Origin: CADEFQ01 sp050249415
GTDB taxonomy: Bacteria > Pseudomonadota > Gammaproteobacteria > Steroidobacterales > Steroidobacteraceae
Assembly: GCA_050249415.1 (NCBI GenBank)
Contig: JBFWQO010000003.1
Coordinates: 1 to 64,000, forward strand
Direction: 5' to 3'
DNA length: 64,000 nucleotides
The number at the start of each line of letters is the position of its first letter. Positions within the stretch are counted from its first letter, which is position 1. Positions 44,884-53,132 of the stretch are shown here, one piece after another. The notes under the pieces are model-generated. The model was not told the DNA's origin and made no database searches. It saw only the letters and a list, made by a program, of their open reading frames with translations. A program made the translations under genes and the position numbers.

Positions 44884-45336
44884 ATGTCGCAGGCCGACCC
44901 GATCCGCGTGTTCGTCTCCCACGTATGGCAGACCGACGACGATTACCTCCGCGTATTCGAGTACCTCGAGAGCGCGCGCAATTTCTTCTATCGGAACACG
45001 AGCACACCGGACAATGTGCCGGCCGGCGACAAGGAGGCGCTGCGCGAAGACCTGCGCCGGCAGATCAAGGCCGCGGAGGTCGTGATCCTGCTGCCCACGC
45101 TCTACGCGAGGCACCAGGATCTCGTGACGTTCCAGGCGCTCTATGCGCGCGCGAGCGACAAGCCGGTGGTGCTGCTCGAGTACTTCGGCAAAGACGGGAA
45201 ATTGCCGAAGGAACTCACCGATCTCGCGACCGTCGTGATCGGCTGGGACGAACGCGGGCTCGTCGATGCGATACGCAAGGAAGCGCGCCACGAGAACACG
45301 GCGCGCTGGGACGTGATCGAATTCAAGCCCGATTGA
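44884..45336 (+). CDS. Stand-alone TIR-like domain protein (DUF1863/ThsB-like)
   Basis: 150 residues from ATG 44884. The first strand reads IRVFVSHVWQTDDDYLRVFE, followed by ARNFFYRNTST and LRRQIKAAEVVILLPTLYAR, the pattern of TIR-like DUF1863 proteins (flavodoxin-like alpha/beta fold with SHxW start). KPVVLLEYFGKDGKLPKEL and VVIGWDERGLVDAI complete the core. In defence systems such as Thoeris such proteins make nucleotide signals, but no ThsA-like or other effector is adjacent. The role here is unknown; a housekeeping nucleotide-binding function is possible. Confidence 0.75.
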   Translation: MSQADPIRVFVSHVWQTDDDYLRVFEYLESARNFFYRNTSTPDNVPAGDKEALREDLRRQIKAAEVVILLPTLYARHQDLVTFQALYARASDKPVVLLEYFGKDGKLPKELTDLATVVIGWDERGLVDAIRKEARHENTARWDVIEFKPD

Positions 45337-45682
45337 TGTGCAGCACCGCCGCACCGGGCAGCGCCGCGTGCTTGTGATTCTGCTGCGCCTGACCGCACAA
45401 GGCCCCGAACAACATCACGACGCGGCTCGCGAGTTCCACGGCTTCATCGTTCGACATCTTGCGCACCGTCGCCTGCACCGCATCCTCCGCACGGCACAGC
45501 GGTCGTTCACGCACCATCGCCCGGCGGACCGCGATCAGGTCGTCCGCCAGGTCGCGCGGCAGGTCGGCGCTCTCGATTGCAGCCAGATGATCGCGATAAG
45601 CACACGCGAGGCGGTCCTTGATCGAACCCGTACGTGCGAGGGTCAAAGCCGCACGCTGCATCTGCTCCATCACGCTTTCCAT
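45323..45682 (-). CDS. Small hypothetical protein, unknown function
   Basis: 119 residues from the ATG complementary to 45680-45682, preceded by a GGGGG-rich ribosome-site-like stretch; an ATG 21 bp upstream is also possible. The protein is all-helical by eye (MEQMQRAALTLARTGSIKDR, LADDLIAVRRAMVRE) with no signal peptide or known motif. It overlaps the convergent TIR-like gene by 14 bp. An AT-rich promoter-like region lies upstream (45704-45863). Confidence 0.6.
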   Translation of the reverse strand: MESVMEQMQRAALTLARTGSIKDRLACAYRDHLAAIESADLPRDLADDLIAVRRAMVRERPLCRAEDAVQATVRKMSNDEAVELASRVVMLFGALCGQAQQNHKHAALPGAAVLHINRA

Positions 45683-45703
45683 CGGGCCCCCGGTGCGTTG
45701 CAT

Positions 45704-45863
45704 TAGATATCAACGAGGTAGAGGGGAAATATAGCGCGCTGGATTTGAAAGGCAACGTAATCCGGGCGCCAATTTGCGGGCATGCGAGCAAAAGGCGGCG
45801 CGAATGCTCGATAATTCACTCTAAATAATTGCTATAAGTAATTTAATTATCAGGGATGTTTAC
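45704..45863. other. AT-rich intergenic stretch
   Basis: 160 bp between the PAP2 gene end and the hypothetical gene start. The part 45800-45860 is strikingly AT-rich (TAAATAATT, ATAAGTAATTTAATTAT) against a very GC-rich background. It probably holds the promoter of the minus-strand gene at 45682, and could bind a nucleoid protein; no clear -35/-10 pair can be fixed. Confidence 0.4.
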
Positions 45864-46667
45864 TCAGAATCTCCACTGTACCATCAGGATCGCACCGCCC
45901 CTTTGCAATTGCAGGCCGGCAGTCGGCGTGAGGGTCTCACCGGCGCGCAAGAATGCATCGTCATAGAACTGCGCGAAAAAGGCGCCGAGGGAGGCGCTGA
46001 CCAGCGTGTCGGAAGGGAAGTGCCACCCCGCCTCGATACGCGCCCAGGACGTGCCGACGGTGAGGGCATCGAGGCCGACACCGAGGGCACGCCGTGCAGG
46101 CGGCGGGATATCGACCGACCGCAGGTTCAGTTGTGCGAGGCGACCGTGGACCGCCGCCACCGCCGTGTGCCCGGATGGAAAGCTCTCGTCGTCGGCGCCA
46201 TTGGGTCGCACACGGCCGGCTGCGCTCTTCAATCCCTGTGTGAGCGCGGTCGTCGTGCCGATCGCCGCGGCGTCGACCGCATAGCCGCGCAGCTTGTTCC
46301 CGAACCAGTCGCGGGCCGTATCGCCACCCGGGGTCGCGAGGGCCGTCACGTGAAAGGCGACGACCGACGCCGTGCGCAGATCGTCGCTCCATTCGCCGGC
46401 TCGCTCATTGCTGCCGAAAAGCGGCGTTTCCCGACGAGCCCAATCGGCGATATCGCGGTCCCAGTCGCTCACCTGCAGCAGCGCGGCACCCGCGAGCGGC
46501 ACCCACACGCGCGGATTGCGCGCGGCCGACCAGGCGGCCTCCCGCACGCGTTGCCAACCGGGAGCGAGCGTCGCGTCTTCACCCCAGGCCCGTCCGCCCG
46601 GCAACGTGCCGCATCCGGCCAGGAGTGCGGCCGTGACGAGTGGCACCAGGCACCGTGCGATTCCCAT
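45864..46667 (-). CDS. PAP2-family phosphatase, predicted lipoprotein
   Basis: 267 residues from the ATG complementary to 46665-46667. Signal with lipobox LLAGC (C19). Acid-phosphatase triad motifs: KSAAGRVRPN (K-x6-RP), ESFPSGHTAVA, and SWARIEAGWHFPSD with the catalytic histidine. Few membrane helices, so it is a secreted class A-like or lipid-anchored phosphatase rather than a polytopic lipid phosphatase. The C-terminus LQLQRGGAILMVQWRF ends in F like an outer-membrane strand. It is 26 bp downstream of the FAD dehydrogenase. Confidence 0.85.
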   Translation of the reverse strand: MGIARCLVPLVTAALLAGCGTLPGGRAWGEDATLAPGWQRVREAAWSAARNPRVWVPLAGAALLQVSDWDRDIADWARRETPLFGSNERAGEWSDDLRTASVVAFHVTALATPGGDTARDWFGNKLRGYAVDAAAIGTTTALTQGLKSAAGRVRPNGADDESFPSGHTAVAAVHGRLAQLNLRSVDIPPPARRALGVGLDALTVGTSWARIEAGWHFPSDTLVSASLGAFFAQFYDDAFLRAGETLTPTAGLQLQRGGAILMVQWRF

Positions 46668-46693
46668 GGGATCACACGATACGCCGGCCCGGA

Positions 46694-48205
46694 TCAGTGG
46701 GCGACCGGGGCGAGGCGCACGGCGTTGCCGCCGGCCGCGCGCCCCGAAATCATCGCCTCGGTGAGATACGAACCGTTCTGGTACAGGTTCGAGAACATCG
46801 AGCCGAGCTCGCCGGCCTCGTAGAGCCGGGGAATCGCCTTGCCGTCGTGATCGAGCACTTCCGATTCGATGTTGCGCCGGGCACCACCGCCCGTGCACAC
46901 GATCGCCGGCACTACCTCGATCGCGTAGTAGGGCGGGGCGGCGAGGGGCTGCAGCGTGACGGGCCGGCGACCGAACTCCCCGTCGTGTCCCTGGGCGCAG
47001 GCGTCGTTGTAACGGCGCACGGTGGCCTCGACGACCGCCGGATCTCGACCGATGGCCCGGGCGAGCTCGCCGATCGAGTCGGCCTTCACGATCCAGCCCT
47101 TGTCGATCTCCGCGCTGTTGTCCTCGCTCCAGTCGTAGTTGTGCACGACCGCGTTCCAGGTCATCACGTTCGTGATCAGCTTGTTGTAGCGGCGCGTGTT
47201 CTCGTCGAACAGCATGTGCATGCGGCCGACGCGCTGGTGTGGCAGGTCGATCCATTCGCCCTGCACCTTCTGCTTGTAGTGCGTCAGCTGCCACTCGCCG
47301 GTCTCGTCGCAGAAGCGCTCGCCGGTGCCTCCGATATCGATCCAGCTGAAGGACTGGAAGAAGAACTGGCGCATGAAGGCGGTCGGATGGCCCGGGAAGG
47401 CGAAGCCGGGCCACACGCCCCCCGACTGTCCGGCGTTGCGCAGGTGCCAGAGATCGGCACCGGCCTTCTGCAGGATCCTGATGCCGTCGCCGGTATTGCC
47501 CGGCGTACCGAAGGGATGGGCGCTCGCGAAGCCGTAGTAGTTGCGCTGCATGTCGAGGTTGTTCTCGAAGCCGCCCGTGGCCATGATGACCGCGCGACGC
47601 GCGCGGATCGCGACCCGCCGGCCGCCACGGTCGGCGATCACGCCGAAGACCTCGAGCGTATCGGGATCCTGCACGAGATCGACGATCGGCGACTCGAAGA
47701 CGCGGCGGATGCGCTTGCGCTGCTCCACGCAGGCCTTGAACGTGAGCCACACACCGCTCGGGACCGGCAGGATCGTCGCGGTGTGCGCGACGGCCTCGCG
47801 CGCACCGAGTTCGGGAAACTCGAGGATCGCCGCGCGCTCGCTCCAGCCCGCGCCGTGGATGTACTGCGCCCCGGCCTCCCGCGCGCGTTCCTGGATATAG
47901 GGTTCGAGTGCGCACATGCGCTCGGCCCACGCGGCCAGCATGTCCTCCGGGACCGGATTCGGCTCGCTCATGCGCCGCTGGTAGTCCTTGAGCGCCTCGA
48001 CGTCTTTCGAGATCAGCAGCGACTGGCCCGAGGCGCGGCTGTTGCCGCCCTGCAGGGGCCCGGGCATTTTCTCGAGCACGAGGATGTCGGCCTGCGGATC
48101 GGCGTCGTGGGCCTCGATGGCCGCGGCGGCGCCGGCAATGCCGTACCCGGCAATCACGATATCCGCTTCGTCGTCCCAACCGGTTACGCTAGCGAGGCTT
48201 GCCAT
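46694..48205 (-). CDS. FAD-binding dehydrogenase (fumarate-reductase / 3-ketosteroid-dehydrogenase-like)
   Basis: 503 residues from the ATG complementary to 48203-48205. N-terminal dinucleotide fold ADIVIAGYGIAGAAAAIEAH and LVLEKMPGPLQGGNSRASGQ; the C-terminal FAD end reads LYEAGELGSMFSNLYQNGSY. The family includes flavocytochrome c, urocanate reductase and ketosteroid dehydrogenases, which oxidise or reduce C-C double bonds. The substrate cannot be told. It is divergent from a LysR gene (101 bp), its likely regulator. Confidence 0.88.
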   Translation of the reverse strand: MASLASVTGWDDEADIVIAGYGIAGAAAAIEAHDADPQADILVLEKMPGPLQGGNSRASGQSLLISKDVEALKDYQRRMSEPNPVPEDMLAAWAERMCALEPYIQERAREAGAQYIHGAGWSERAAILEFPELGAREAVAHTATILPVPSGVWLTFKACVEQRKRIRRVFESPIVDLVQDPDTLEVFGVIADRGGRRVAIRARRAVIMATGGFENNLDMQRNYYGFASAHPFGTPGNTGDGIRILQKAGADLWHLRNAGQSGGVWPGFAFPGHPTAFMRQFFFQSFSWIDIGGTGERFCDETGEWQLTHYKQKVQGEWIDLPHQRVGRMHMLFDENTRRYNKLITNVMTWNAVVHNYDWSEDNSAEIDKGWIVKADSIGELARAIGRDPAVVEATVRRYNDACAQGHDGEFGRRPVTLQPLAAPPYYAIEVVPAIVCTGGGARRNIESEVLDHDGKAIPRLYEAGELGSMFSNLYQNGSYLTEAMISGRAAGGNAVRLAPVAH

Positions 48206-48306
48206 GTCCGTCTGCTCTCTGCTCGAACTGGGGGCACGAGCATGCACGCGCGGTCGCGGCGAGGCCAACAACCGCGCCGCGCACGGTACAACTGCGGGAT
48301 GTAGGG

Positions 48307-49227
48307 ATGGAACTGCGGCAACTTCGTCATTTTCTCGCCGTCGTCGAAGCGGGCAGCTTCTCGCGCGCCGCACAGACGCTCGGCCGGTCCCAGCAGGCAT
48401 TGTCGAAGAGCCTGCAGGCACTCGAGGAATCTCTCGGCGTGCGCCTGCTCGACCGCAATCCGCGTGTCGCGACCCTGACGCCGTTCGGGGAGCTGCTGCT
48501 GCCATTCGCCCGCAACATCGAGCTCGAGGCGAGCGGCTTTCGCGAGCAGCTCGATGCGATGCGCCGATCGGAACGTGGCCGTGTACGACTCGGTGCGAGC
48601 CCGGCTTCCGCGACGCAGCTCGTCACCGAGGCGGTCGTGCGCCTCACCGCCGAGCGCCCGGAACTGCAGATCGCGGTGCTGTCCGGCATCCGCCAGGGCA
48701 TGTTGCGCGAGCTGCAAGCCGGCACCCTCGACCTGTTCGTGTGTGTCGACAATGACGAGGGCGTCGAGGACGGCCTCAGCCGCGAGGTGTTGCTGCACGA
48801 CGAGTACCGGGTCGTCTGCGCGGTCACGCATCCGCTCGCGCGGGCGAAAGGCGTGACGGCCGCTCAACTCGCAAAGTGCGACTGGATCCTCGGTCGCAAT
48901 CTCGGCGAGATCGAGATCGCCTGGCGGCGTGCATTCGAACAGGCGGACGTGCCGGCGCCCGAGCCGTCGATCGAGACCACCTCGGTCGAGTTCGGCCGGC
49001 ACGCGCTACAGGCCGGCGCATTCCTGAGCGTACTGCCCTCGCAGCTGATCGCGACCGAACTCGATCAGGAAATCCTCTGTTTCGTGGATGCGCCGGAATT
49101 CTGCTGGCAGCGGCCGATCACGCTGCACTACCGTCGAGGCGGTACGCTGTCGACCGGTGTGCTCGCCGTGATCGACGCGCTGCACCGCTCAGCGGGCCGG
49201 TATCGCCGTTTCAGCGCCCGAGGCTGA
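48307..49227 (+). CDS. LysR-family transcriptional regulator
   Basis: 306 residues from ATG 48307. Winged HTH MELRQLRHFLAVVEAGSFSR and AAQTLGRSQQALSKSLQALE, then a periplasmic-binding-like effector domain. Divergent from the FAD dehydrogenase, so most likely its activator or repressor through the 101-bp intergenic region. Its end overlaps the convergent lipoprotein gene by 17 bp. Confidence 0.92.
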   Translation: MELRQLRHFLAVVEAGSFSRAAQTLGRSQQALSKSLQALEESLGVRLLDRNPRVATLTPFGELLLPFARNIELEASGFREQLDAMRRSERGRVRLGASPASATQLVTEAVVRLTAERPELQIAVLSGIRQGMLRELQAGTLDLFVCVDNDEGVEDGLSREVLLHDEYRVVCAVTHPLARAKGVTAAQLAKCDWILGRNLGEIEIAWRRAFEQADVPAPEPSIETTSVEFGRHALQAGAFLSVLPSQLIATELDQEILCFVDAPEFCWQRPITLHYRRGGTLSTGVLAVIDALHRSAGRYRRFSARG

Positions 49228-49474
49228 TCGCCGGATCGAGCAGCGACAGCGCCTGGGCGAGGTCGCGGCCCCCGGTTCGGTCGATCTCGCCGCCGCTGTA
49301 GGCGCGGCCCGCGACGGGGAGGCACTCCGCATCATCACGACGGATGTGCGAGCCGGTCGCCACGATGCAGGACCGATCCAGGGCTGCCAGGTCATTCCCG
49401 TGGAGCGTCGTGGGCGCGCCCGCGCAGCCGACGAGCCCGGCCGCCCCGAGAGTTGCGAGCAGGAATGTCTTCAT
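49211..49474 (-). CDS. Small lipoprotein with TonB-plug-like motif, last gene of the copper operon
   Basis: 87 residues from the ATG complementary to 49472-49474. Signal MKTFLLATLGAAGLVGC with lipobox cysteine C17. The mature part carries IVATGSHIRRDD (38-48), GGEIDRTG (61-68) and DLAQALSLLDP (71-81). This is the order of motifs found at the start of TonB-dependent receptor plugs (VTGSRIRR, EEIDRTG, DLAEAL), but no barrel follows. C36 and C51 might pair. It could be a periplasmic plug-like partner or a decayed receptor start; function unknown. Confidence 0.6.
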   Translation of the reverse strand: MKTFLLATLGAAGLVGCAGAPTTLHGNDLAALDRSCIVATGSHIRRDDAECLPVAGRAYSGGEIDRTGGRDLAQALSLLDPAISLGR

Positions 49475-49513
49475 CGCCCGATCGTGCGCGCGTTGCAGTG
49501 CGCTGTGCAAGGG

Positions 49514-50497
49514 CTACCTGGGTTGCGACGACCAGTGGATGTGCACGATCCGCCAGGCCCCTGCGCGCTTCGCGAGGGTCATCGTCTCGCTGCTCGCGAG
49601 CGTGACCGGCTTCGCGCCATGCGCGTGGATGGTGCTCTCCGTCGCAACCCACGCCAGATCGCCGCTCGCGCGGGCCGTGCGGCGCGTACGCGTCACGTGG
49701 GCGCCTTTAAGGAAGGCGGCATCCGCGCCGGCGTGGTGGTCCATGTACTCGTCGCGGCTGCGCTCGGCGCCCCCACCCTCGAGCACGACCACGCCGGGAT
49801 CGAGCAGTTCCTTCACTTTGGCGAGATCGCCCGCAACCAGCGCGGCGCCGAAGGCATCGACGACCGCAATGGCCGGCACGGCGCGGGCATCGACCGGCGA
49901 GCCGGCCTCGGCGGGTGCGACCGCATCGCCCGCGCCTTCGCCGTGGTCGTGGTCGTCGCCGCCGTCGTCGTGTGAATGTCCGCCGCTCTGCGCGACGAGC
50001 GCGCGATACTGCTCCGCATCGAGACCGGGCAGGACGCCGAGGAACGCGACCATGTTCCAGAGGTACTCGTCGCCCATGCTCCGGCCCCATGCCGGCATGC
50101 CGGACGCCTTGATGCCGTGCTTCGCCACCCAGAAGGCCGCAGCCGGATCGACCTTGACCCGCGCCAGGGGCGGCGGGGCAGGGTACAAGCCGCGGCTCAA
50201 CTCGCTCGACCCGACACCGGGTGACAGATGGCAGGCCGCGCACATCGCGTCGTAATTGCCCGCACCCTGGCGGATGCGCGCCTCGCTCGACAGGTCCGGC
50301 GGCACCTCGACGCCCGCAGCACGCGCGCCCACCGCACGATCGCGGACGGTCGCCACGAGGGCCGACACGGGCCTGGTGTGCGGATCGTCCGCACCGATTC
50401 CATAGGCGCCCGACCATGCATACAGGCAGGCGCCAGCGAGGGCGACCACGATCGTCGCAGCGAGGGTCAGGAGTGCGGTCTTGATGGTCGCGGTCAT
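49514..50497 (-). CDS. Cytochrome c / NTF2-like (SnoaL/DUF4440) fusion protein
   Basis: 327 residues. One N-terminal helix (ALLTLAATIVVALAGACLYA) acts as signal or anchor. A class I cytochrome c follows with CAACH at 86-90 and probable axial methionine M134 (GMPAWG). A His/Asp-rich linker (GGHSHDDGGDDHDHGEG, about 172-188) leads to a C-terminal NTF2-like domain (206-327: VVDAFGAALVAGDLAKVKEL to WRIVHIHWSS). The linker looks metal-binding. It sits 10 bp after copB, so it probably acts in periplasmic copper handling or electron delivery (inference). Confidence 0.8.
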   Translation of the reverse strand: MTATIKTALLTLAATIVVALAGACLYAWSGAYGIGADDPHTRPVSALVATVRDRAVGARAAGVEVPPDLSSEARIRQGAGNYDAMCAACHLSPGVGSSELSRGLYPAPPPLARVKVDPAAAFWVAKHGIKASGMPAWGRSMGDEYLWNMVAFLGVLPGLDAEQYRALVAQSGGHSHDDGGDDHDHGEGAGDAVAPAEAGSPVDARAVPAIAVVDAFGAALVAGDLAKVKELLDPGVVVLEGGGAERSRDEYMDHHAGADAAFLKGAHVTRTRRTARASGDLAWVATESTIHAHGAKPVTLASSETMTLAKRAGAWRIVHIHWSSQPR

Positions 50498-50507
50498 GGC
50501 TCCTCCG

Positions 50508-51329
50508 TCAAAACCAGGTTCGCAGCCCGACGACGGCGTTCACGTCGTCGTCATTGCCTGCAAAAGCGCGCTCATAGCTGACACCGAGGTACGGCGCGAA
50601 GCGACGGCGGATTTCGTAACGCAATCGCATGCCGGCCTCCGCGGTGGACACGCCCGATTCGACGCCGCGCGCGGCATCATCCTTGCCGTAGAGCGTGACC
50701 TCGACGAGCGGTTGCAGGATCAGCCGATTCGTCAACAGCAGTTCGTACTCGATCCCGAGTCGCGCGGCCGTGCGACCCGACTCGCCGACATAGGCGGTGG
50801 CCTGCACCTCGAACTTGTACGGCGCGAGTCCCTGCAGGCCCACCGCCACCCACGTCTGCGCGTCGCCCGGTGCAAAATCGTGCCGCACACCCGCCACGAC
50901 ATCCCACCACGGCGCGATGCTGCGCCCGTACAGCAGCTCGGCGTCGGCCGCCTCGGTGTGCCCGTCGCGACGCTCGCCCTCCGTACGCAGCCACAATCGA
51001 TCGAGATCCGACCCGAACCAGCCGCCGGCCTCCCACGCGAGCGCCGTGCCGGGGCCGGCGTCGAAGGCTTCGAGCCGGTCGACCAGGAAGTAGCTGTTGA
51101 TCCCCGACGCGTGCTCCATCGGGTGTGTCAGCGCCGGAAACGCAGCTGCACGATCGGCGTCCGTCAGCGGCGGAATGGGTGTGCGCAGTTCACCGTGCCG
51201 CGGCGCGGGCGCCTCGTGATCCATCTGGCTGTGGTCCATCTGGCTGTGGTCGTGCTGCGCGGCGTGCGCGACACCTGTCAGCGCGAACACAAGGGCGAGA
51301 GCGCCGATGGGCCGCTGCCGCGCACTCAT
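50508..51329 (-). CDS. copB: Copper resistance protein B
   Basis: 273 residues from the ATG complementary to 51327-51329. A signal peptide is followed by a Met/His stretch QHDHSQMDHSQMDHE, and the mature part is an outer-membrane beta-barrel of the CopB family (ERRDGHTEAADAELLYGRSI, PLVEVTLYGKDDAARG) ending VVGLRTWF with terminal phenylalanine. It binds or exports copper at the outer membrane. Start overlaps copA by 4 bp. Confidence 0.95.
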   Translation of the reverse strand: MSARQRPIGALALVFALTGVAHAAQHDHSQMDHSQMDHEAPAPRHGELRTPIPPLTDADRAAAFPALTHPMEHASGINSYFLVDRLEAFDAGPGTALAWEAGGWFGSDLDRLWLRTEGERRDGHTEAADAELLYGRSIAPWWDVVAGVRHDFAPGDAQTWVAVGLQGLAPYKFEVQATAYVGESGRTAARLGIEYELLLTNRLILQPLVEVTLYGKDDAARGVESGVSTAEAGMRLRYEIRRRFAPYLGVSYERAFAGNDDDVNAVVGLRTWF

Positions 51330-53014
51330 TCGTCGACCCTCACTTCGCGCATCATGCCGGCCTCCATGTGGTAGAGGAGGTGGCAGTGGTAGGCCCAGCG
51401 CCCGAGTGCGTCGGCGCGCACACGATAGCTGCGGCGCGTGCCGGGCGGCATGTCGACCGTGTGCTTGCGCAGGTGGAACGCGCCGTGTGCATCCTCCACG
51501 TCGCTCCACATGCCGTGCAGGTGGATCGGGTGAGTCATCATCGTGTCGTTGACCAGCACGATGCGCAGGCGCTCGCCATACTTCAGCCGCACGGGATCCG
51601 CGCCCTCGAATTTCTGGCCGTTGAACGACCAGGCAAACTTTTCCATGTGGCCGGTCAGGTGCAGTTCGAGCTCGCGGCCCGGCTCGCGGCCGTCGGGATC
51701 CTCGAACAGGCTCCGCATCGCGGCATAGGTCAGCACGTTGCGCCCATTGCCGCGCAGGCCGATGCCCGGATCGTCGAGCCTTGGCGCGGGGCTCATCGTC
51801 TGCATGTCGACGAGCGGATTGCCACGTTCCGAGGCTGGATGCGTCACCATGCCCGGCATGTCGTGTCCGCTGTGATCCATCGCACCGTGGTCCATGGCGC
51901 CATGGCCCATGTCGTCCATCGAGAGGATGGGGCGTGGATCGGGCAACGGAACCGGCGCAACCAGACCTTCGCGCAGCGCGAGGGTGCCGCGGGCATAGCC
52001 GGTACGGGCCGAGTCCTGGGCAAAGATCGTCCACGCCTCCTGGCCCGCCGGTTCGACGATCACATCGAATGTCTCTGCCACCGCGATGCGAAACTCGTCG
52101 ACCGTGACCGGATGGATGTACTGTCCGTCGGCCGCCACCACGGTCATCTCGAGGCCCGGAATGCGCACGTCGAAATAGGTCATCGCCGAGCCGTTGATGA
52201 AACGCAGCAGCACCTTCTCGCCGCGCCCGACGAGCCCCGTCCAGTTGCCGGAGGGCGGCGTGCCGTTCACGAGATACGTGTAGGTGTGCGCATTCACGTC
52301 CGACAGGTCGGTCGGTGTCATGCGCATGCGACCCCAGGCGCCACGATCCGCGAGCGCGCCGGACCACGTGAGCCGCCGCACGTCGGTCGCGAAATCGCCC
52401 ACGGTGCGCTGGTAGTAATTGTCGTAGGACGAATCCTTTTTCATGCGCCGGAAGAGGGCGGCGGGATCGCTGTCCGTCCAGTCCGAGAGCAGCACGACAT
52501 GCTCGCGATCGAAGCGGTAGGGCGCGCTCGCGCGCGGATCGACGATCAGCGCGCCGTAGAGCCCCGCCTGTTCCTGGAACATCGAGTGGCTGTGATACCA
52601 GTAGGTGCCCGCCTGGCGCACGTCGAAGCGATATACATAGGACTCGCCGGGCGCGATGCCGTCGAAGCTGAGGCCCGGGACGCCGTCCATGTTCGCGGGC
52701 AGCACGAGGCCGTGCCAGTGCAGCGAAGTGTGCGCGCGGGTGAGGGCATTCGAGACGCGCAGCGTGACGGTGTCACCTTCGCGGAAACGGAGCGTGGGCG
52801 CCGGCAGGTTGCCGTTCACCGTGATCGCCGTGCGCTCCCGGCCGGTGAAATTGACGGGCGCCTCGCCGATCGTGAGCCTGAAGTCGGTGCCGCGGAGAAC
52901 GGGCGCCGGGCCGCCCGCGAGCGGACGCCCCGATGCGACACGATACGCACCGAGGCCCGCCAGGGCGCCGCCCGCGGCGAGCCCCTGCACAAACCGGCGG
53001 CGAAGGATCGACAT
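51326..53014 (-). CDS. copA: Copper resistance multicopper oxidase
   Basis: 562 residues from the ATG complementary to 53012-53014. A Tat signal with LRRRFVQGLAAGGALAG. Copper ligands: SLHWHGLVLP, YWYHSHSMFQEQAGLYG, THPIHLHGMWS and YHCHLLYHMEAGMM, i.e. type 1, 2 and 3 sites complete. A Met/His-rich insert (MDDMGHGAMDHGAMDHSGH) lies in the middle, as in plasmid PcoA/CopA. It oxidises Cu(I) in the periplasm. It is the first gene of copA-copB-cytochrome-lipoprotein. Confidence 0.96.
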   Translation of the reverse strand: MSILRRRFVQGLAAGGALAGLGAYRVASGRPLAGGPAPVLRGTDFRLTIGEAPVNFTGRERTAITVNGNLPAPTLRFREGDTVTLRVSNALTRAHTSLHWHGLVLPANMDGVPGLSFDGIAPGESYVYRFDVRQAGTYWYHSHSMFQEQAGLYGALIVDPRASAPYRFDREHVVLLSDWTDSDPAALFRRMKKDSSYDNYYQRTVGDFATDVRRLTWSGALADRGAWGRMRMTPTDLSDVNAHTYTYLVNGTPPSGNWTGLVGRGEKVLLRFINGSAMTYFDVRIPGLEMTVVAADGQYIHPVTVDEFRIAVAETFDVIVEPAGQEAWTIFAQDSARTGYARGTLALREGLVAPVPLPDPRPILSMDDMGHGAMDHGAMDHSGHDMPGMVTHPASERGNPLVDMQTMSPAPRLDDPGIGLRGNGRNVLTYAAMRSLFEDPDGREPGRELELHLTGHMEKFAWSFNGQKFEGADPVRLKYGERLRIVLVNDTMMTHPIHLHGMWSDVEDAHGAFHLRKHTVDMPPGTRRSYRVRADALGRWAYHCHLLYHMEAGMMREVRVDE

Positions 53015-53132
53015 GCCAACTCCATGAAAGCGAGGCGGGACTTTATCACCCCGATGCGCAGCCCGAGGCGCGCACACCGCCGTCCGTCGCAGGCCACTGG
53101 CGGCCCGCGTGCACCACGCGGATAGTGAGTCG

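Noticed and set aside
19963..45845. TAAGTAATTT found both near 19965 and 45834
   Set aside because: A 10-bp AT-rich match within two AT-rich spacers, without flanking similarity; probably chance.
51125..53125. 666-codon open frame on the plus strand over copA
   Set aside because: copA has every copper-binding motif in the other strand; the plus-strand frame has low-complexity H/R-rich composition only.
53014..53132. CueR/CopR operator upstream of copA
   Set aside because: No convincing MerR-type spaced palindrome or cop box could be seen by eye.
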